Positions 1 to 6,455 are shown, numbered from the stretch's first letter. The stretch is DNA of 12,687 nt from Candidatus Pacearchaeota archaeon (GCA_017609045.1 JAFCES010000016.1:1-12687); one strand, 5' to 3'. The notes: generated from the letters alone by a model not told the origin. A program made the numbers and translations.

Positions 1-2483
1 ATGCTCCAATAGTTAGGAACTCCAGCTGCATCTCCTCCCTCTACAGTTCTTGTTATTATGTATCTGCTTATATTTATTCCATTATCATCTGTACAGTTAA
101 TTAAAACTTCATATGTTCCTGTAGAATTTGCTGTTATGTTTGAAGGAGTAGCTGAAATTAAACTACAAGTTGGTGAAGTTGTATCTCCCGCAGCTGTATA
201 AGTTACAGTCAAGATAGGAGGATTTGCACCAGGACCTGAAGAGCCGTCAAAAATGATCTCTCCTGTCTGGCTGTGTAAGCCAACAGAAAAATAATCTTCA
301 GCTAATTGGTTTTGTAAATCTGTATTTGCAGTTGAGTCTAAAGTTGCGTTAGCACAGACACCAGCATCTGAGCTTGAGTGATTTACATACTGCTGATTAT
401 CTGAACAGTTTAAATATAAGTTTTGGTTTCCTGTATCATCATCAGGAAAATTAGTTGTGTCTATCCTCGTTCCATCAAATCTTGTTATTGAAACATTTTT
501 CTGACCAGAAGGTGAAGAAACATCTCTGCATAACTGCAATTTAATTTCTGAAATAGTTGCAGTATCAGGTATGGCAGAAGTGTTGAAGTCAATAAAAGCT
601 CTGCTAATATCAGAGCTGTCTACTGTCATGGATAAGCTTCCTGTATATCTATTGTAGGTTCCAGGAGGGCCTTCCTGAGCTACATAGCCATCATAAGATA
701 TATTTCCATCAGTTAAAGCTACAGCAGGGTCAAGATACAAGTCAGAAATATTTTCTACCTCAACCTCAATATACTCAGGAGTTAGTTTGAGAGTATAGTT
801 TTCAGCTATGTCTGAAAAATCAATAATAACAGAGCCTGAAGTTAAAGTGTTTCCTGAAACTTCCACATTCTCACTTGAACTAACTTCAAAACCAACTTTC
901 TTCACACCTAAACTATAAAGCTGGGAGAAATTGAAAATACCAAAAGCATATTTATAAAAATTCTTGTTATCATAAATGTGAGTATGTCCCATAACCTCTT
1001 CAGAAGCATTTTCAAGATATTGTTTCTGTCCTGATACAAGATAATAAGGTTTTAGTTGTAAAGTAGAATTTTCATAATCTATATGTAGAATATTATTATA
1101 ACTCGCGTATATATCTAAAGCCTGAGTTAGAGGTACATAAGTATTATTTTTCTTAATATTTATTTGTTTTGAGTAAATTATAGTAGTAAGAGTATTCCCA
1201 GACTGATAAGTCTCAGAATTAGCTGTTCTTTTTACAGCCTTATCTTCTTGCTTAACCTCTATCTCTACACTATCTCCTGTATTTGCAAGCCAGTCAACCT
1301 CATCTATCAAACTATCTTTATTATTATCTACTAACTCATAATTTTCTACTCCCCTAACTTTAATTTTCTCTGGCTCACTCTCCTGAATAAAAGTATAGGC
1401 TAGAATACCAGTATAAGATATCTCGCTTTCAATAGTTACTTGCTTCTTTCCTTTTCCCAATCTCTTTTCTTTTGCTGTTGGTGGCCCTGTATAGTATTCA
1501 ATCTCAAGCTCTGTGGAATTGTCTTCAATCTTCACCTCTATAACATCCATCTTTTCCTCTACTGTCACTTGCTCTACTGTCTCATTTAATACTGCTTGTC
1601 CTGTTACAACTTTTCTCGCCGTCTCAATAATCCTTCTCAGAAAACCTAAAAAAGAAGACTCTTTTCTCAGTTTTATTTCTAAAGTAACCTGGCCTGTTAA
1701 AGTTGTTTCGTTTATTTCTGCAATTATCCCTTCTTGTTTCTTCTCTTCTTTTCCTTCTACCTCTCCCGTCTTCTCCTCAGTTTTAATTTTCCTAACAGTT
1801 ATGTCTTCTGCCTCTGCTGGAAGCCTCAAAGTTATATCCTCACTAGCTGCTTTTTTAATATATTTTTTCCATTTAACCGGCCTGCCTAATCTCGCCTTCC
1901 CTCTTAATGTTAAAATACTTATATTTTTTTCAGAAACTATAATATTAAAGAGATTGCTTTCTAAACTCTCCTCTCCAGAATAAGCTATAATCTTTGTTGT
2001 TCTTGTCCCTGTAAAGTTTTTGTCTGGCTGGATTTTAAGTGTATTTTTTTCTATACTAATATTTATATTTTCTACCTCTATAACCCTGTAGTTTAAAGTT
2101 TCATTAGAAGAAAAATAATCTGTTAAATTTAGAACAGCCTGACCATTTTTGTCTATTGTTATGTCAGGTATGTTTTTAATCAGACTTATTAAGCTTATGT
2201 TTGTTAAATTTTCTATTAGAGTGATATTTTCAGTAACATTGACTTCTGTAAGATTAATTCTCTTTATGCCCTTTACTCTTATCTGCACTTCAGCTGTCGC
2301 TATTGTTATGTTGTCATATAAAACAGAAGCTTTTAAAATGCCGGGTCTTGCTGTGAGGTTCATATTCTCAAATTCTATCTCTAAACTCTCTGCCTCATTA
2401 GTCAAATACTCTTCACCAAAACCTTCATCTATCTCATAATAATCTGTAGAAACTATAGATAGAAGAAGACAAATTTCTCTCAT
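1..2483 (-). CDS. Giant surface protein, C-terminal portion (partial, open at window edge)
   Basis: An open minus-strand frame runs uninterrupted from a stop at 2490-2492 to the left window edge (at least 827 codons from the ATG at 2483), so the C-terminus is missing. Numbering from that ATG: residues ~105-188 look like a cadherin-type repeat (NLTDYF, then IQPDKNFTG). ~194-230 has the GRPVKWKKY segment I associate with DPANN surface proteins. 386-398 (DNNKDSLIDEVDW) fits an EF-hand or thrombospondin-type calcium loop. ~590-765 resembles a DNRLRE/disaggregatase-type module (AFIDFNTSAIPDTATI). ~769 onward starts an Ig-like repeat with paired cysteines. Many NxS/T sequons suggest an extracellular location. 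The ATG is poorly supported: no signal peptide follows it, and the residues after residue 10 continue the domain at the end of the upstream frame. I therefore read this as the continuation of the 2434-3504 gene after a frame break. Exact domain families are inferred. Confidence 0.85.
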   Translation of the reverse strand, partial: MREICLLLSIVSTDYYEIDEGFGEEYLTNEAESLEIEFENMNLTARPGILKASVLYDNITIATAEVQIRVKGIKRINLTEVNVTENITLIENLTNISLISLIKNIPDITIDKNGQAVLNLTDYFSSNETLNYRVIEVENINISIEKNTLKIQPDKNFTGTRTTKIIAYSGEESLESNLFNIIVSEKNISILTLRGKARLGRPVKWKKYIKKAASEDITLRLPAEAEDITVRKIKTEEKTGEVEGKEEKKQEGIIAEINETTLTGQVTLEIKLRKESSFLGFLRRIIETARKVVTGQAVLNETVEQVTVEEKMDVIEVKIEDNSTELEIEYYTGPPTAKEKRLGKGKKQVTIESEISYTGILAYTFIQESEPEKIKVRGVENYELVDNNKDSLIDEVDWLANTGDSVEIEVKQEDKAVKRTANSETYQSGNTLTTIIYSKQINIKKNNTYVPLTQALDIYASYNNILHIDYENSTLQLKPYYLVSGQKQYLENASEEVMGHTHIYDNKNFYKYAFGIFNFSQLYSLGVKKVGFEVSSSENVEVSGNTLTSGSVIIDFSDIAENYTLKLTPEYIEVEVENISDLYLDPAVALTDGNISYDGYVAQEGPPGTYNRYTGSLSMTVDSSDISRAFIDFNTSAIPDTATISEIKLQLCRDVSSPSGQKNVSITRFDGTRIDTTNFPDDDTGNQNLYLNCSDNQQYVNHSSSDAGVCANATLDSTANTDLQNQLAEDYFSVGLHSQTGEIIFDGSSGPGANPPILTVTYTAAGDTTSPTCSLISATPSNITANSTGTYEVLINCTDDNGINISRYIITRTVEGGDAAGVPNYWS

Positions 2484-3504
2484 CTGTCCTTACACTTCCC
2501 TCTATAATCTCTGCTGCCTCTCTTTTTCCAAGCTCATAAGTAAAAGGTTCTAAGGCTGATAAACTTGCTTCTATTATCACTGATTCAGATACTGCTGAAC
2601 CAGTTATTCCTGGTTCTGTAGTTTCTTCTGTTTCAGAGGTTTCTTCAATTCCTATTGGCTTTTCTGTTACTATCGCTGTAGATTGAGTTTCCTCTTCTGC
2701 TTCTTTTATTGTCTTTTCTGCAGGTTGTTCTTGTGATTGGATTTGTGTTGCTTGTTTTTCTGCTTTTTGCTCTTGTTTTGTCTTTTCTTTTTTAGGCTTT
2801 GTTTTATTTTTTTCTGGCTCTTTTCTCTCTTTTTTTTCTTCTGCTATTGTAACATTCTCCTCTCCAATCTCTTCTAGTACGTTTTCTTCTGCCTGTTCTT
2901 CTGTTACATTTTCCGGTTTCTTTTCTTTTACCTCTTCACCCTTTTCTTCTGTTTCTTTTATCTCTTCGCTATCCTCTTCTTTTGTTTCCTCAGCTCTATG
3001 AACAGAAAGTTTAAAGTGAATTGTAGGGTAAATTTTCTTCTCTCCTGGAAAACCATATCCTTCACCTTTCCCTTCAAGAACTGTATTTTCTGCAAAAAAA
3101 TTTCCTTCCCTTACATTTCCAGAAATCAAGTCATCTAAAATAAACTTTTTCTCCTGCCCAGCAAGTGAAATAATAACACTCGAATCAGCAGGAATGAGCT
3201 CGCCATGTTTCATATTTACTTTTATCATACCTTTTATTGTCTCATTAAGCTCATAAACAGGAGAAGGTTCTAAAACAACTCTTCCAGTAGGAGTAAAATA
3301 ATGATTTAAAATAAGTAAGGTAACTAAAATTATAATCAAAGAGAGTATTGCCCAAAAAAATGTTAAATTCTCATCATTTCTAAAACTTCCTTTTTTTTCC
3401 TTGCCCAGATATTCTGTAATAATTTTATCACCTCTCCTTTTACTTTTATAAATATAAGGACCATAAATTTTATCTCCTCTTTTTATGTACTTCTTATAAG
3501 CCAT
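2434..3504 (-). CDS. Membrane-anchored surface protein, N-terminal portion (frame-broken from 1-2483)
   Basis: 356 residues. Residues 1-45 are basic and cytoplasmic, with two similar short segments (RGDKIYGPYIYK and RRGDKIITEYLG), a style I associate with N-termini of DPANN membrane proteins. Residues 48-68 form one transmembrane helix with no signal cleavage site, giving an N-in/C-out anchor. Residues 72-170 look like a beta-rich extracellular domain. Residues 171-300 are a low-complexity Glu/Lys stalk, ending in ITGSAV at 300-305. Residues 310-349 (LSALEPFTYELGKREAAEII and on) begin a domain that then breaks off in a low-quality tail (YSFYRLL). The minus-strand frame of 1-2483 supplies a natural continuation (IVSTDYYEIDEGFG), so this is probably the first ~349 residues of a protein of over 1160 residues. 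The start ATG has a TATA-like box about 57 nt upstream and a GAGGA stretch 16 nt upstream. Substrate or partner unknown; cell-surface adhesion or envelope structure is an inference. Confidence 0.85.
   Translation of the reverse strand: MAYKKYIKRGDKIYGPYIYKSKRRGDKIITEYLGKEKKGSFRNDENLTFFWAILSLIIILVTLLILNHYFTPTGRVVLEPSPVYELNETIKGMIKVNMKHGELIPADSSVIISLAGQEKKFILDDLISGNVREGNFFAENTVLEGKGEGYGFPGEKKIYPTIHFKLSVHRAEETKEEDSEEIKETEEKGEEVKEKKPENVTEEQAEENVLEEIGEENVTIAEEKKERKEPEKNKTKPKKEKTKQEQKAEKQATQIQSQEQPAEKTIKEAEEETQSTAIVTEKPIGIEETSETEETTEPGITGSAVSESVIIEASLSALEPFTYELGKREAAEIIEGSVRTDERNLSSSIYSFYRLL
2455..2462. repeat. Tandem 4-bp repeat at the surface-protein frame break
   Basis: ATAG occurs twice in tandem on the plus strand (TCTA or CTAT on the coding strand). 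Removing one unit joins the two minus-strand frames and reads NLSSSIVSTDYYEI, with no other change. A 4-bp slippage gain is thus a sufficient explanation for the break; an assembly error is the other. Confidence 0.6.
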
Positions 3505-3555
3505 TATAAGTAACTGAATTTCCTCTTTTTAATGCTATAATATCAATATTAATAA

Positions 3556-3566
3556 GTTTTTAAATG
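3556..3566 (-). promoter_or_regulatory. TATA-like box for the surface protein gene
   Basis: The minus strand reads CATTTAAAAAC, centred about 57 nt before the ATG at 3504. Archaeal initiation about 25 nt downstream would give a leader of about 30 nt that contains GAGGA at 3522-3526. Placement is by spacing and composition only. Confidence 0.45.
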
Positions 3567-3630
3567 TTTTTAGTAACTGAAAACAGGAGAAGCATAAAGT
3601 TGCACTACATCTATTGCTCTTATTCACAAA

Positions 3631-4014
3631 TTACAAAATCTCTACAATAACTCTTCTTTCTCTTGGCCCATCAAACTCTGCCAAACCAATACCTTGCCAC
3701 TTTCCTAAACCTAATTTTCCATTTTCAAGTGGAATCAGCTGTCCAGGTCCTATAATGCTTGCTTTAATATGGCTATCTGCATTATCATCTATCTTGTCAT
3801 GTTCCCATTTTCCCTGTGGAATCTGGTTTTTCAGATAGTTTAAGATATCTTCACATACAGCTTCATCATAATTCTCATTCACAATTATACTACAGGTTGC
3901 ATGTGGTGTATAAACTAAGCAAGCTTTTCCGTCTTTCCCCTTAGCAAATTCTCTAACCTGTTCGGTAATATCTACTATCTCTTCTCTTTTACTTGTCCTA
4001 ATTAAAAATTCCAT
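3631..4014 (-). CDS. yjbQ: YjbQ/UPF0047 family protein
   Basis: 127 residues, close to full family length. The family signature is complete: HATCSIIVNENYD (38-50), WEHD (70-73), DDNADSHIKASIIGP (76-90), GQLIPLENGKLGLG (91-104) and WQGIGLAEFDGPRER (106-120). The conserved His, Asp and Arg residues line a putative metal/anion site in this small cytoplasmic, trimeric beta-sandwich family. Some members are annotated as secondary thiamine-phosphate synthases, but the physiological role in archaea is not settled, so I assign the family and not the reaction. It is transcribed divergently from the DUF357 gene, with 32 bp between the start codons. GGAGG lies 11 nt before the ATG, and a TATA-like ATTTAAAT is centred about 26 nt before it. 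Confidence 0.93.
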   Translation of the reverse strand: MEFLIRTSKREEIVDITEQVREFAKGKDGKACLVYTPHATCSIIVNENYDEAVCEDILNYLKNQIPQGKWEHDKIDDNADSHIKASIIGPGQLIPLENGKLGLGKWQGIGLAEFDGPRERRVIVEIL

Positions 4015-4016
4015 AA

Positions 4017-4044
4017 GTTTTAAAACCTCCTGAAATATTTAAAT
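4017..4044. promoter_or_regulatory. Compact mirrored divergent promoter (yjbQ / DUF357)
   Basis: GTTTTAAAAC (4017-4026) is centred 25-26 nt before the plus-strand ATG at 4047. ATTTAAAT (4037-4044) is centred 26-27 nt before the minus-strand ATG at 4014. Each gene's TATA-like box therefore lies inside the other's upstream region, and both spacings predict leaderless transcripts. A GGAGG for yjbQ (minus strand, 4026-4030) also lies here, so yjbQ may have another start site as well. Confidence 0.5.
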
Positions 4045-4046
4045 TT

Positions 4047-4334
4047 ATGGCAACCAAAAATCTTGTCACAAAAGAAAAACTAGAAAAATATTTTGAAATT
4101 ACAGAAAAAGCTCTACAAATAACTAAAAAAAACATAAATAAAACCAAGCAAAAAGAAGCAGAAGAAATTATAGAGATGGTTTCTAATTATTTAGCTGACG
4201 CAAAATACTTTAAAACAGAAAAAAGGCTTGTTGATTCTTTTGCAGCCATAAATTATGCCCATGGATGGCTAGATTGTGGTGTAAGATTAGGAATTTTTAA
4301 AGTTAAAGATGATAAGTTATTTGCTATTAAGTAA
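4047..4334 (+). CDS. DUF357 domain protein
   Basis: 95 residues, a typical whole-protein length for this archaeal family. The N-terminal half (10-50) is a charged helix, and the C-terminal half carries the recognisable core DAKYF (51-55), DSFAAINYAHGWLDCGVRLG (63-82) and KLFAI (90-94). Family members are small helical cytoplasmic proteins of unknown function, so I give no reaction. There is no Shine-Dalgarno sequence; the TATA-like box sits about 25 nt upstream, which fits a leaderless mRNA. It is divergent from yjbQ and convergent with the next gene, whose stop codon lies only 2 bp away. Confidence 0.85.
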   Translation: MATKNLVTKEKLEKYFEITEKALQITKKNINKTKQKEAEEIIEMVSNYLADAKYFKTEKRLVDSFAAINYAHGWLDCGVRLGIFKVKDDKLFAIK

Positions 4335-4336
4335 AA

Positions 4337-4792
4337 TTAAAAATTGTCTTTAACACGAATTAATTTGAAAAGTTTTTTCAATAAAATGTGTTTGAAAGTA
4401 TCTTCATAAAGAGGATTATTCCTGCCTAATTTTTTTGGAACTCTTTTTACCCTGCATTCTGCTTTAAAACCTTTACCATTTTGAGTAATGCTTCTACCAG
4501 CAATATATCTTGATTTTCCGATTCCTGTCCCTATTTTTGAAGGCTCTTCTATAAGAAATAATGTGGTTCCTTTATGATATGGGAAAACCCTTACTTGAAA
4601 TCTTAGCTGGCCATTTTTATCAGTATAATACCTACATTCATAATCTATTCCAAAAACAGGGCCAAAAATAGTAGCCTTTTTTCTATATTCACAATGAAGA
4701 TTTTTCAGTTCGCCTCCTATCGCTCTTCTCATAGCATCGGGAAGGAAATCAGCATACCCTTCAGTCAATTGCTCTTCCAGGGATTTTGCCAT
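4337..4792 (-). CDS. Hypothetical protein, 151 aa
   Basis: I do not recognise this protein. It is a soluble, basic protein with no signal peptide or membrane segment. The N-terminus (1-32) is probably helical (LEEQLTEGYADFLPDAMRRA). The middle (33-115) alternates short beta-like stretches, including YECRYYTDKNGQLRFQVRVF. The tail (116-151) is lysine-rich and helical, which could bind nucleic acid, but that is a guess from composition. It has three cysteines (34, 53 and 113) with no CxxC pair. The ATG at 4792 lies about 35 nt from a TATA-like TATATAAATA, and GGGAT precedes it. It is convergent with the DUF357 gene and divergent from pyrH. The absence of stops over 151 codons, a clean promoter and a natural start support a real gene. 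Confidence 0.7.
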   Translation of the reverse strand: MAKSLEEQLTEGYADFLPDAMRRAIGGELKNLHCEYRKKATIFGPVFGIDYECRYYTDKNGQLRFQVRVFPYHKGTTLFLIEEPSKIGTGIGKSRYIAGRSITQNGKGFKAECRVKRVPKKLGRNNPLYEDTFKHILLKKLFKLIRVKDNF

Positions 4793-4821
4793 ATCCCAAA
4801 AAATATTGTAAGATTTTTAAC

Positions 4822-4831
4822 TATTTATATA
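4822..4831 (-). promoter_or_regulatory. TATA-like box for the 151-aa gene
   Basis: The minus strand reads TATATAAATA, centred about 34 nt before the ATG at 4792. This predicts a leader of about 9 nt containing GGGAT. Called by spacing only. Confidence 0.4.
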
Positions 4832-4852
4832 CTCAAAAATATATACTGAAAA

Positions 4853-4890
4853 GTTTAAATACAACCATTACTTAAAATAATAAAAGAGGC
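4853..4890 (+). promoter_or_regulatory. pyrH promoter and ribosome binding site
   Basis: GTTTAAATA (4853-4861) is a TATA-like box centred about 38 nt before the pyrH ATG, placing transcription start near 4882. AGAGG (4885-4889) lies 5 nt before the ATG and is one of the few well-spaced Shine-Dalgarno sequences in the window; most other genes here look leaderless. Confidence 0.5.
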
Positions 4891-4894
4891 AAAA

Positions 4895-5584
4895 ATGGTA
4901 AGAAAAACTATTGTCATAAGTTTGGGCGGTAGCCTCATAGTTCCAGAAAGGATAGACATAGCTTTTCTTCAGAATTTTAAAAAAACAATAAATAAACACA
5001 AAAACAAATACAGATTTGTAATAGTTACTGGCGGTGGAAGTGTGGCAAGAAAATATATCAAAGCTTTAAAACAAGCAGGCAAAAATGAGTATTTCCAAAG
5101 CTTGTCAGGTATAGGAGCTACAAGAATGAACGCTCGTTTCCTTACTTACTTATTTGGAAAAGACGCCAATAAGGGAATTCCCCACGATATGAAACAAGTT
5201 GCAAGGCTATTAAGAAAAAACAACCCTGTTTTTTGTGGTGCTTTAAGATATGCAAAAAAAGAAACCTCAGATGCAACTTCAGCAAAACTTGCCAGATTTT
5301 TTGATGCAGATTTCATCAATCTCACTCTTGTATCAGGCCTTTACACAAAAAACCCTCTCAAATATAAAAATGCGAGATTTATACCAAAAATTTCTTGGCA
5401 AGATTTTTATATTAAAGCAAGAAAAATAAAATTCAAACCAGGCCAGCATTTCGTGTTAGACCAGAAAGCAGCTGAGATTATAAAGAGATATAAGATCAGA
5501 ACTTTTATTCTCGGAAAAAATTTAAAGAATCTTGATAACCTCCTCAGCGAAAAAAAATTTAAAGGCACTGTTGTAGAGGGTTAG
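4895..5584 (+). CDS. pyrH: UMP kinase, archaeal type
   Basis: 229 residues, the usual length for the archaeal branch of UMP kinases (amino acid kinase fold). It phosphorylates UMP to UDP with ATP in pyrimidine nucleotide synthesis, in the cytoplasm. Visible motifs: VISLGGSLIVP (7-17, phosphate-binding loop), VTGGGSVARKYI (44-55), IGATRMNARFL (73-83, UMP-site helix), SDATSAKLARFFDADFINL (125-143, a variant of the family's D-S/T-x-A-T segment), VSGLYTKNP (146-154) and GQHFVLDQKAAEII (183-196). The ATG at 4895 has a good Shine-Dalgarno and starts directly before the first beta strand. Its TAG stop overlaps the antisense TAA of the next gene within the four bases TTAG. Isopentenyl phosphate kinase and other kinases of this fold are less likely given the length and the R-M-N segment. 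Confidence 0.92.
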   Translation: MVRKTIVISLGGSLIVPERIDIAFLQNFKKTINKHKNKYRFVIVTGGGSVARKYIKALKQAGKNEYFQSLSGIGATRMNARFLTYLFGKDANKGIPHDMKQVARLLRKNNPVFCGALRYAKKETSDATSAKLARFFDADFINLTLVSGLYTKNPLKYKNARFIPKISWQDFYIKARKIKFKPGQHFVLDQKAAEIIKRYKIRTFILGKNLKNLDNLLSEKKFKGTVVEG

Positions 5585-6006
5585 ATAGCTCCTGGATTAT
5601 AGTCCCTGACTCTTCTTGGACGGCTTCTAACAAAAGTTACAGAAGAAAGTCTTTCTGTTGCATCACAACTCAAACCATTATCAGCCCTTAACCTAACTCT
5701 TTTCATAACAGGAATTCTGTCTTTTGCCAAAGCACTTCCAATAAACCCTTGTACCTCCCCCTCTAGTTTTAATAAAACACTTCTTAAATTAACCCTTAAT
5801 TCATATTTCTCTCTAAAACTTCTTCCTGTTTCTATATCAACACCATTTGTAAAATCTAAACAGAAACGAGAATCCTCAACAATTATAGGAACTCTTATTC
5901 TCAAACGACCATTAATAGGATATGGCTGATTTTCAGTAGATATATCTGCCCTATATTTGCCATCTTCAGGGAAGAGTTTTATTCTAAAACTATATCTTCG
6001 CTCCAT
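5581..6006 (-). CDS. Hypothetical protein, 141 aa
   Basis: I do not recognise this protein. It is predicted soluble and mostly beta: alternating polar/hydrophobic runs such as YSFRIKLFPE (5-14), LRIRVPIIVED (35-45) and YELRVNLRSVLLKLEG (68-83) suggest a small beta-sandwich or barrel. It has many arginines, and the C-terminal tail (127-141, RSRPRRVRDYNPGAI) is basic and probably disordered. There are two cysteines (48 and 114) and no membrane segment. It is convergent with pyrH, sharing the four bases TTAG, and divergent from the Rpp30 gene. No Shine-Dalgarno is visible; the nearest TATA-like element is inside the palindrome at 6050-6072, giving a leader of about 25 nt. The clean 141-codon frame, natural ATG and fitted position argue that it is real. 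Confidence 0.7.
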   Translation of the reverse strand: MERRYSFRIKLFPEDGKYRADISTENQPYPINGRLRIRVPIIVEDSRFCLDFTNGVDIETGRSFREKYELRVNLRSVLLKLEGEVQGFIGSALAKDRIPVMKRVRLRADNGLSCDATERLSSVTFVRSRPRRVRDYNPGAI

Positions 6007-6049
6007 TTTAAATAAATTTTAACAGCTGGATCAAAATACAGAAAAGAAT

Positions 6050-6072
6050 AGATTTTTAAGATTTAAAAATCT
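6050..6072. promoter_or_regulatory. Perfect 10-bp palindrome over the rnp3 promoter
   Basis: AGATTTTTAA (6050-6059) and TTAAAAATCT (6063-6072) are exact inverted repeats with a 3-nt spacer. The left arm's TTTTTAAG is centred about 25 nt before the ATG at 6082, so the palindrome covers the likely TATA/BRE region of a leaderless transcript. The opposite strand offers a TATA-like element toward 5581-6006. An operator or a bidirectional promoter are both possible. Confidence 0.5.
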
Positions 6073-6081
6073 TACGTATAA

Positions 6082-6312
6082 ATGCAGATAATAAAAGGCA
6101 GTATTAAGGAAGTGAGAAAAGAAATAGATAAGCAGGCAGGAGAAGGTAAAGAGGTAGTGGTGCAAGGAAAAGATATAGCTTTTAACAGACTAATTCTTGA
6201 AAACAAAAAAGTTTCCGCTTTAATACTTTCTCACACAGATAAAAAAGACAGGCTGAAACAGAGAGATTCTGGAAAGAGGAAAAAGATAAAAAAACAAGGG
6301 CTGAAATTGTAG
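6082..6312 (+). CDS. rnp3: RNase P protein component 3 (Rpp30-like), N-terminal part, frame-broken
   Basis: 76 residues in this frame. Residues 24-67 match the middle of archaeal Rpp30: VVVQGKDIAFNRLILENKKV (25-44), then KKDRLKQRDSG (54-64), the conserved strand and the R-D-S-G element after which the family normally continues into L-N-x-V-L-x-K-L-A. Here it runs into a Lys-rich tail (KRKKIKKQGLKL) and stops. The family's C-terminal half is found immediately downstream in the -1 frame, ending at 6455, so this is one gene in two frames and not a natural short protein. Rpp30 folds as a TIM barrel that binds the RNase P RNA with Pop5 and helps remove tRNA 5' leaders. The N-terminus is short for the family, as in reduced DPANN versions. 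The start ATG has a TATA-like box at the leaderless distance. Confidence 0.75.
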   Translation: MQIIKGSIKEVRKEIDKQAGEGKEVVVQGKDIAFNRLILENKKVSALILSHTDKKDRLKQRDSGKRKKIKKQGLKL

Positions 6313-6455
6313 CTAGAGTTCTACAGAATATAAAGCTGATTAAAAAGTACAAGAATAAATTTAAACTGCTGAATTATAAAAACAGGAAACAGGCCTTCTC
6401 TTTTTTACTTACTCTTGGCTTACCCACTAAGATGGCGAAAGAAGCTCTTAACTAA
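6267..6455 (+). pseudogene. rnp3: RNase P protein component 3, C-terminal part in the -1 frame
   Basis: In the frame one base behind the upstream part there is no stop from 6243 to the TAA at 6453-6455. It reads FWKEEKDKKTRAEIVARVLQ, then NIKLIKKYKNKF, and ends SFLLTLGLPTKMAKEAL. This is the classic end of archaeal Rpp30 (helix R-x-x-Q-N-I-K-L, then L-G-L-P-T-x-M-A-K). Together with 6082-6312 nearly the whole gene is present, except for roughly 15-25 residues normally found between R-D-S-G and this helix. The break could be a deletion between two GATTCTGG-like copies, an indel or slippage in the A-run at 6288-6294, or an assembly error. Its end overlaps the antisense gene 6448-6789 by 8 bp. 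Confidence 0.75.
6288..6294 (+). other. In-phase A-AAA-AAA heptamer at the rnp3 frame break
   Basis: Seven consecutive A are phased so that the zero frame reads AAA AAA and a -1 slip lands exactly in the frame of the Rpp30 C-terminal half (next codon ACA). It has the form of a -1 slippery site. It is equally a homopolymer where sequencing or replication indels are common. Confidence 0.4.

Noticed and set aside
1513..2439. Plus-strand open frames at 1513-1983 and 2149-2439
   Set aside because: They are antisense to the long surface-protein frame, have composition typical of reversed Glu/Lys-rich coding, and lack promoters.
2481..2492. Independent second surface-protein gene starting at ATG 2483
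   Set aside because: The AAGGA is only 3 nt from the ATG, no signal peptide follows, and the protein sense continues the upstream domain; kept as a separate frame only because the DNA as given requires it.
3505..3630. Possible tRNA or small RNA in the 126-bp gap
   Set aside because: No cloverleaf, no GC-rich stem and no T-loop sequence; only a TATA-like box is visible.
3614..3838. Plus-strand open frame opposite yjbQ
   Set aside because: The opposite strand encodes a fully conserved YjbQ family protein.
4895..5584. Isopentenyl phosphate kinase or carbamate kinase
   Set aside because: Length and the I-G-A-T-R-M-N segment fit archaeal UMP kinase better.
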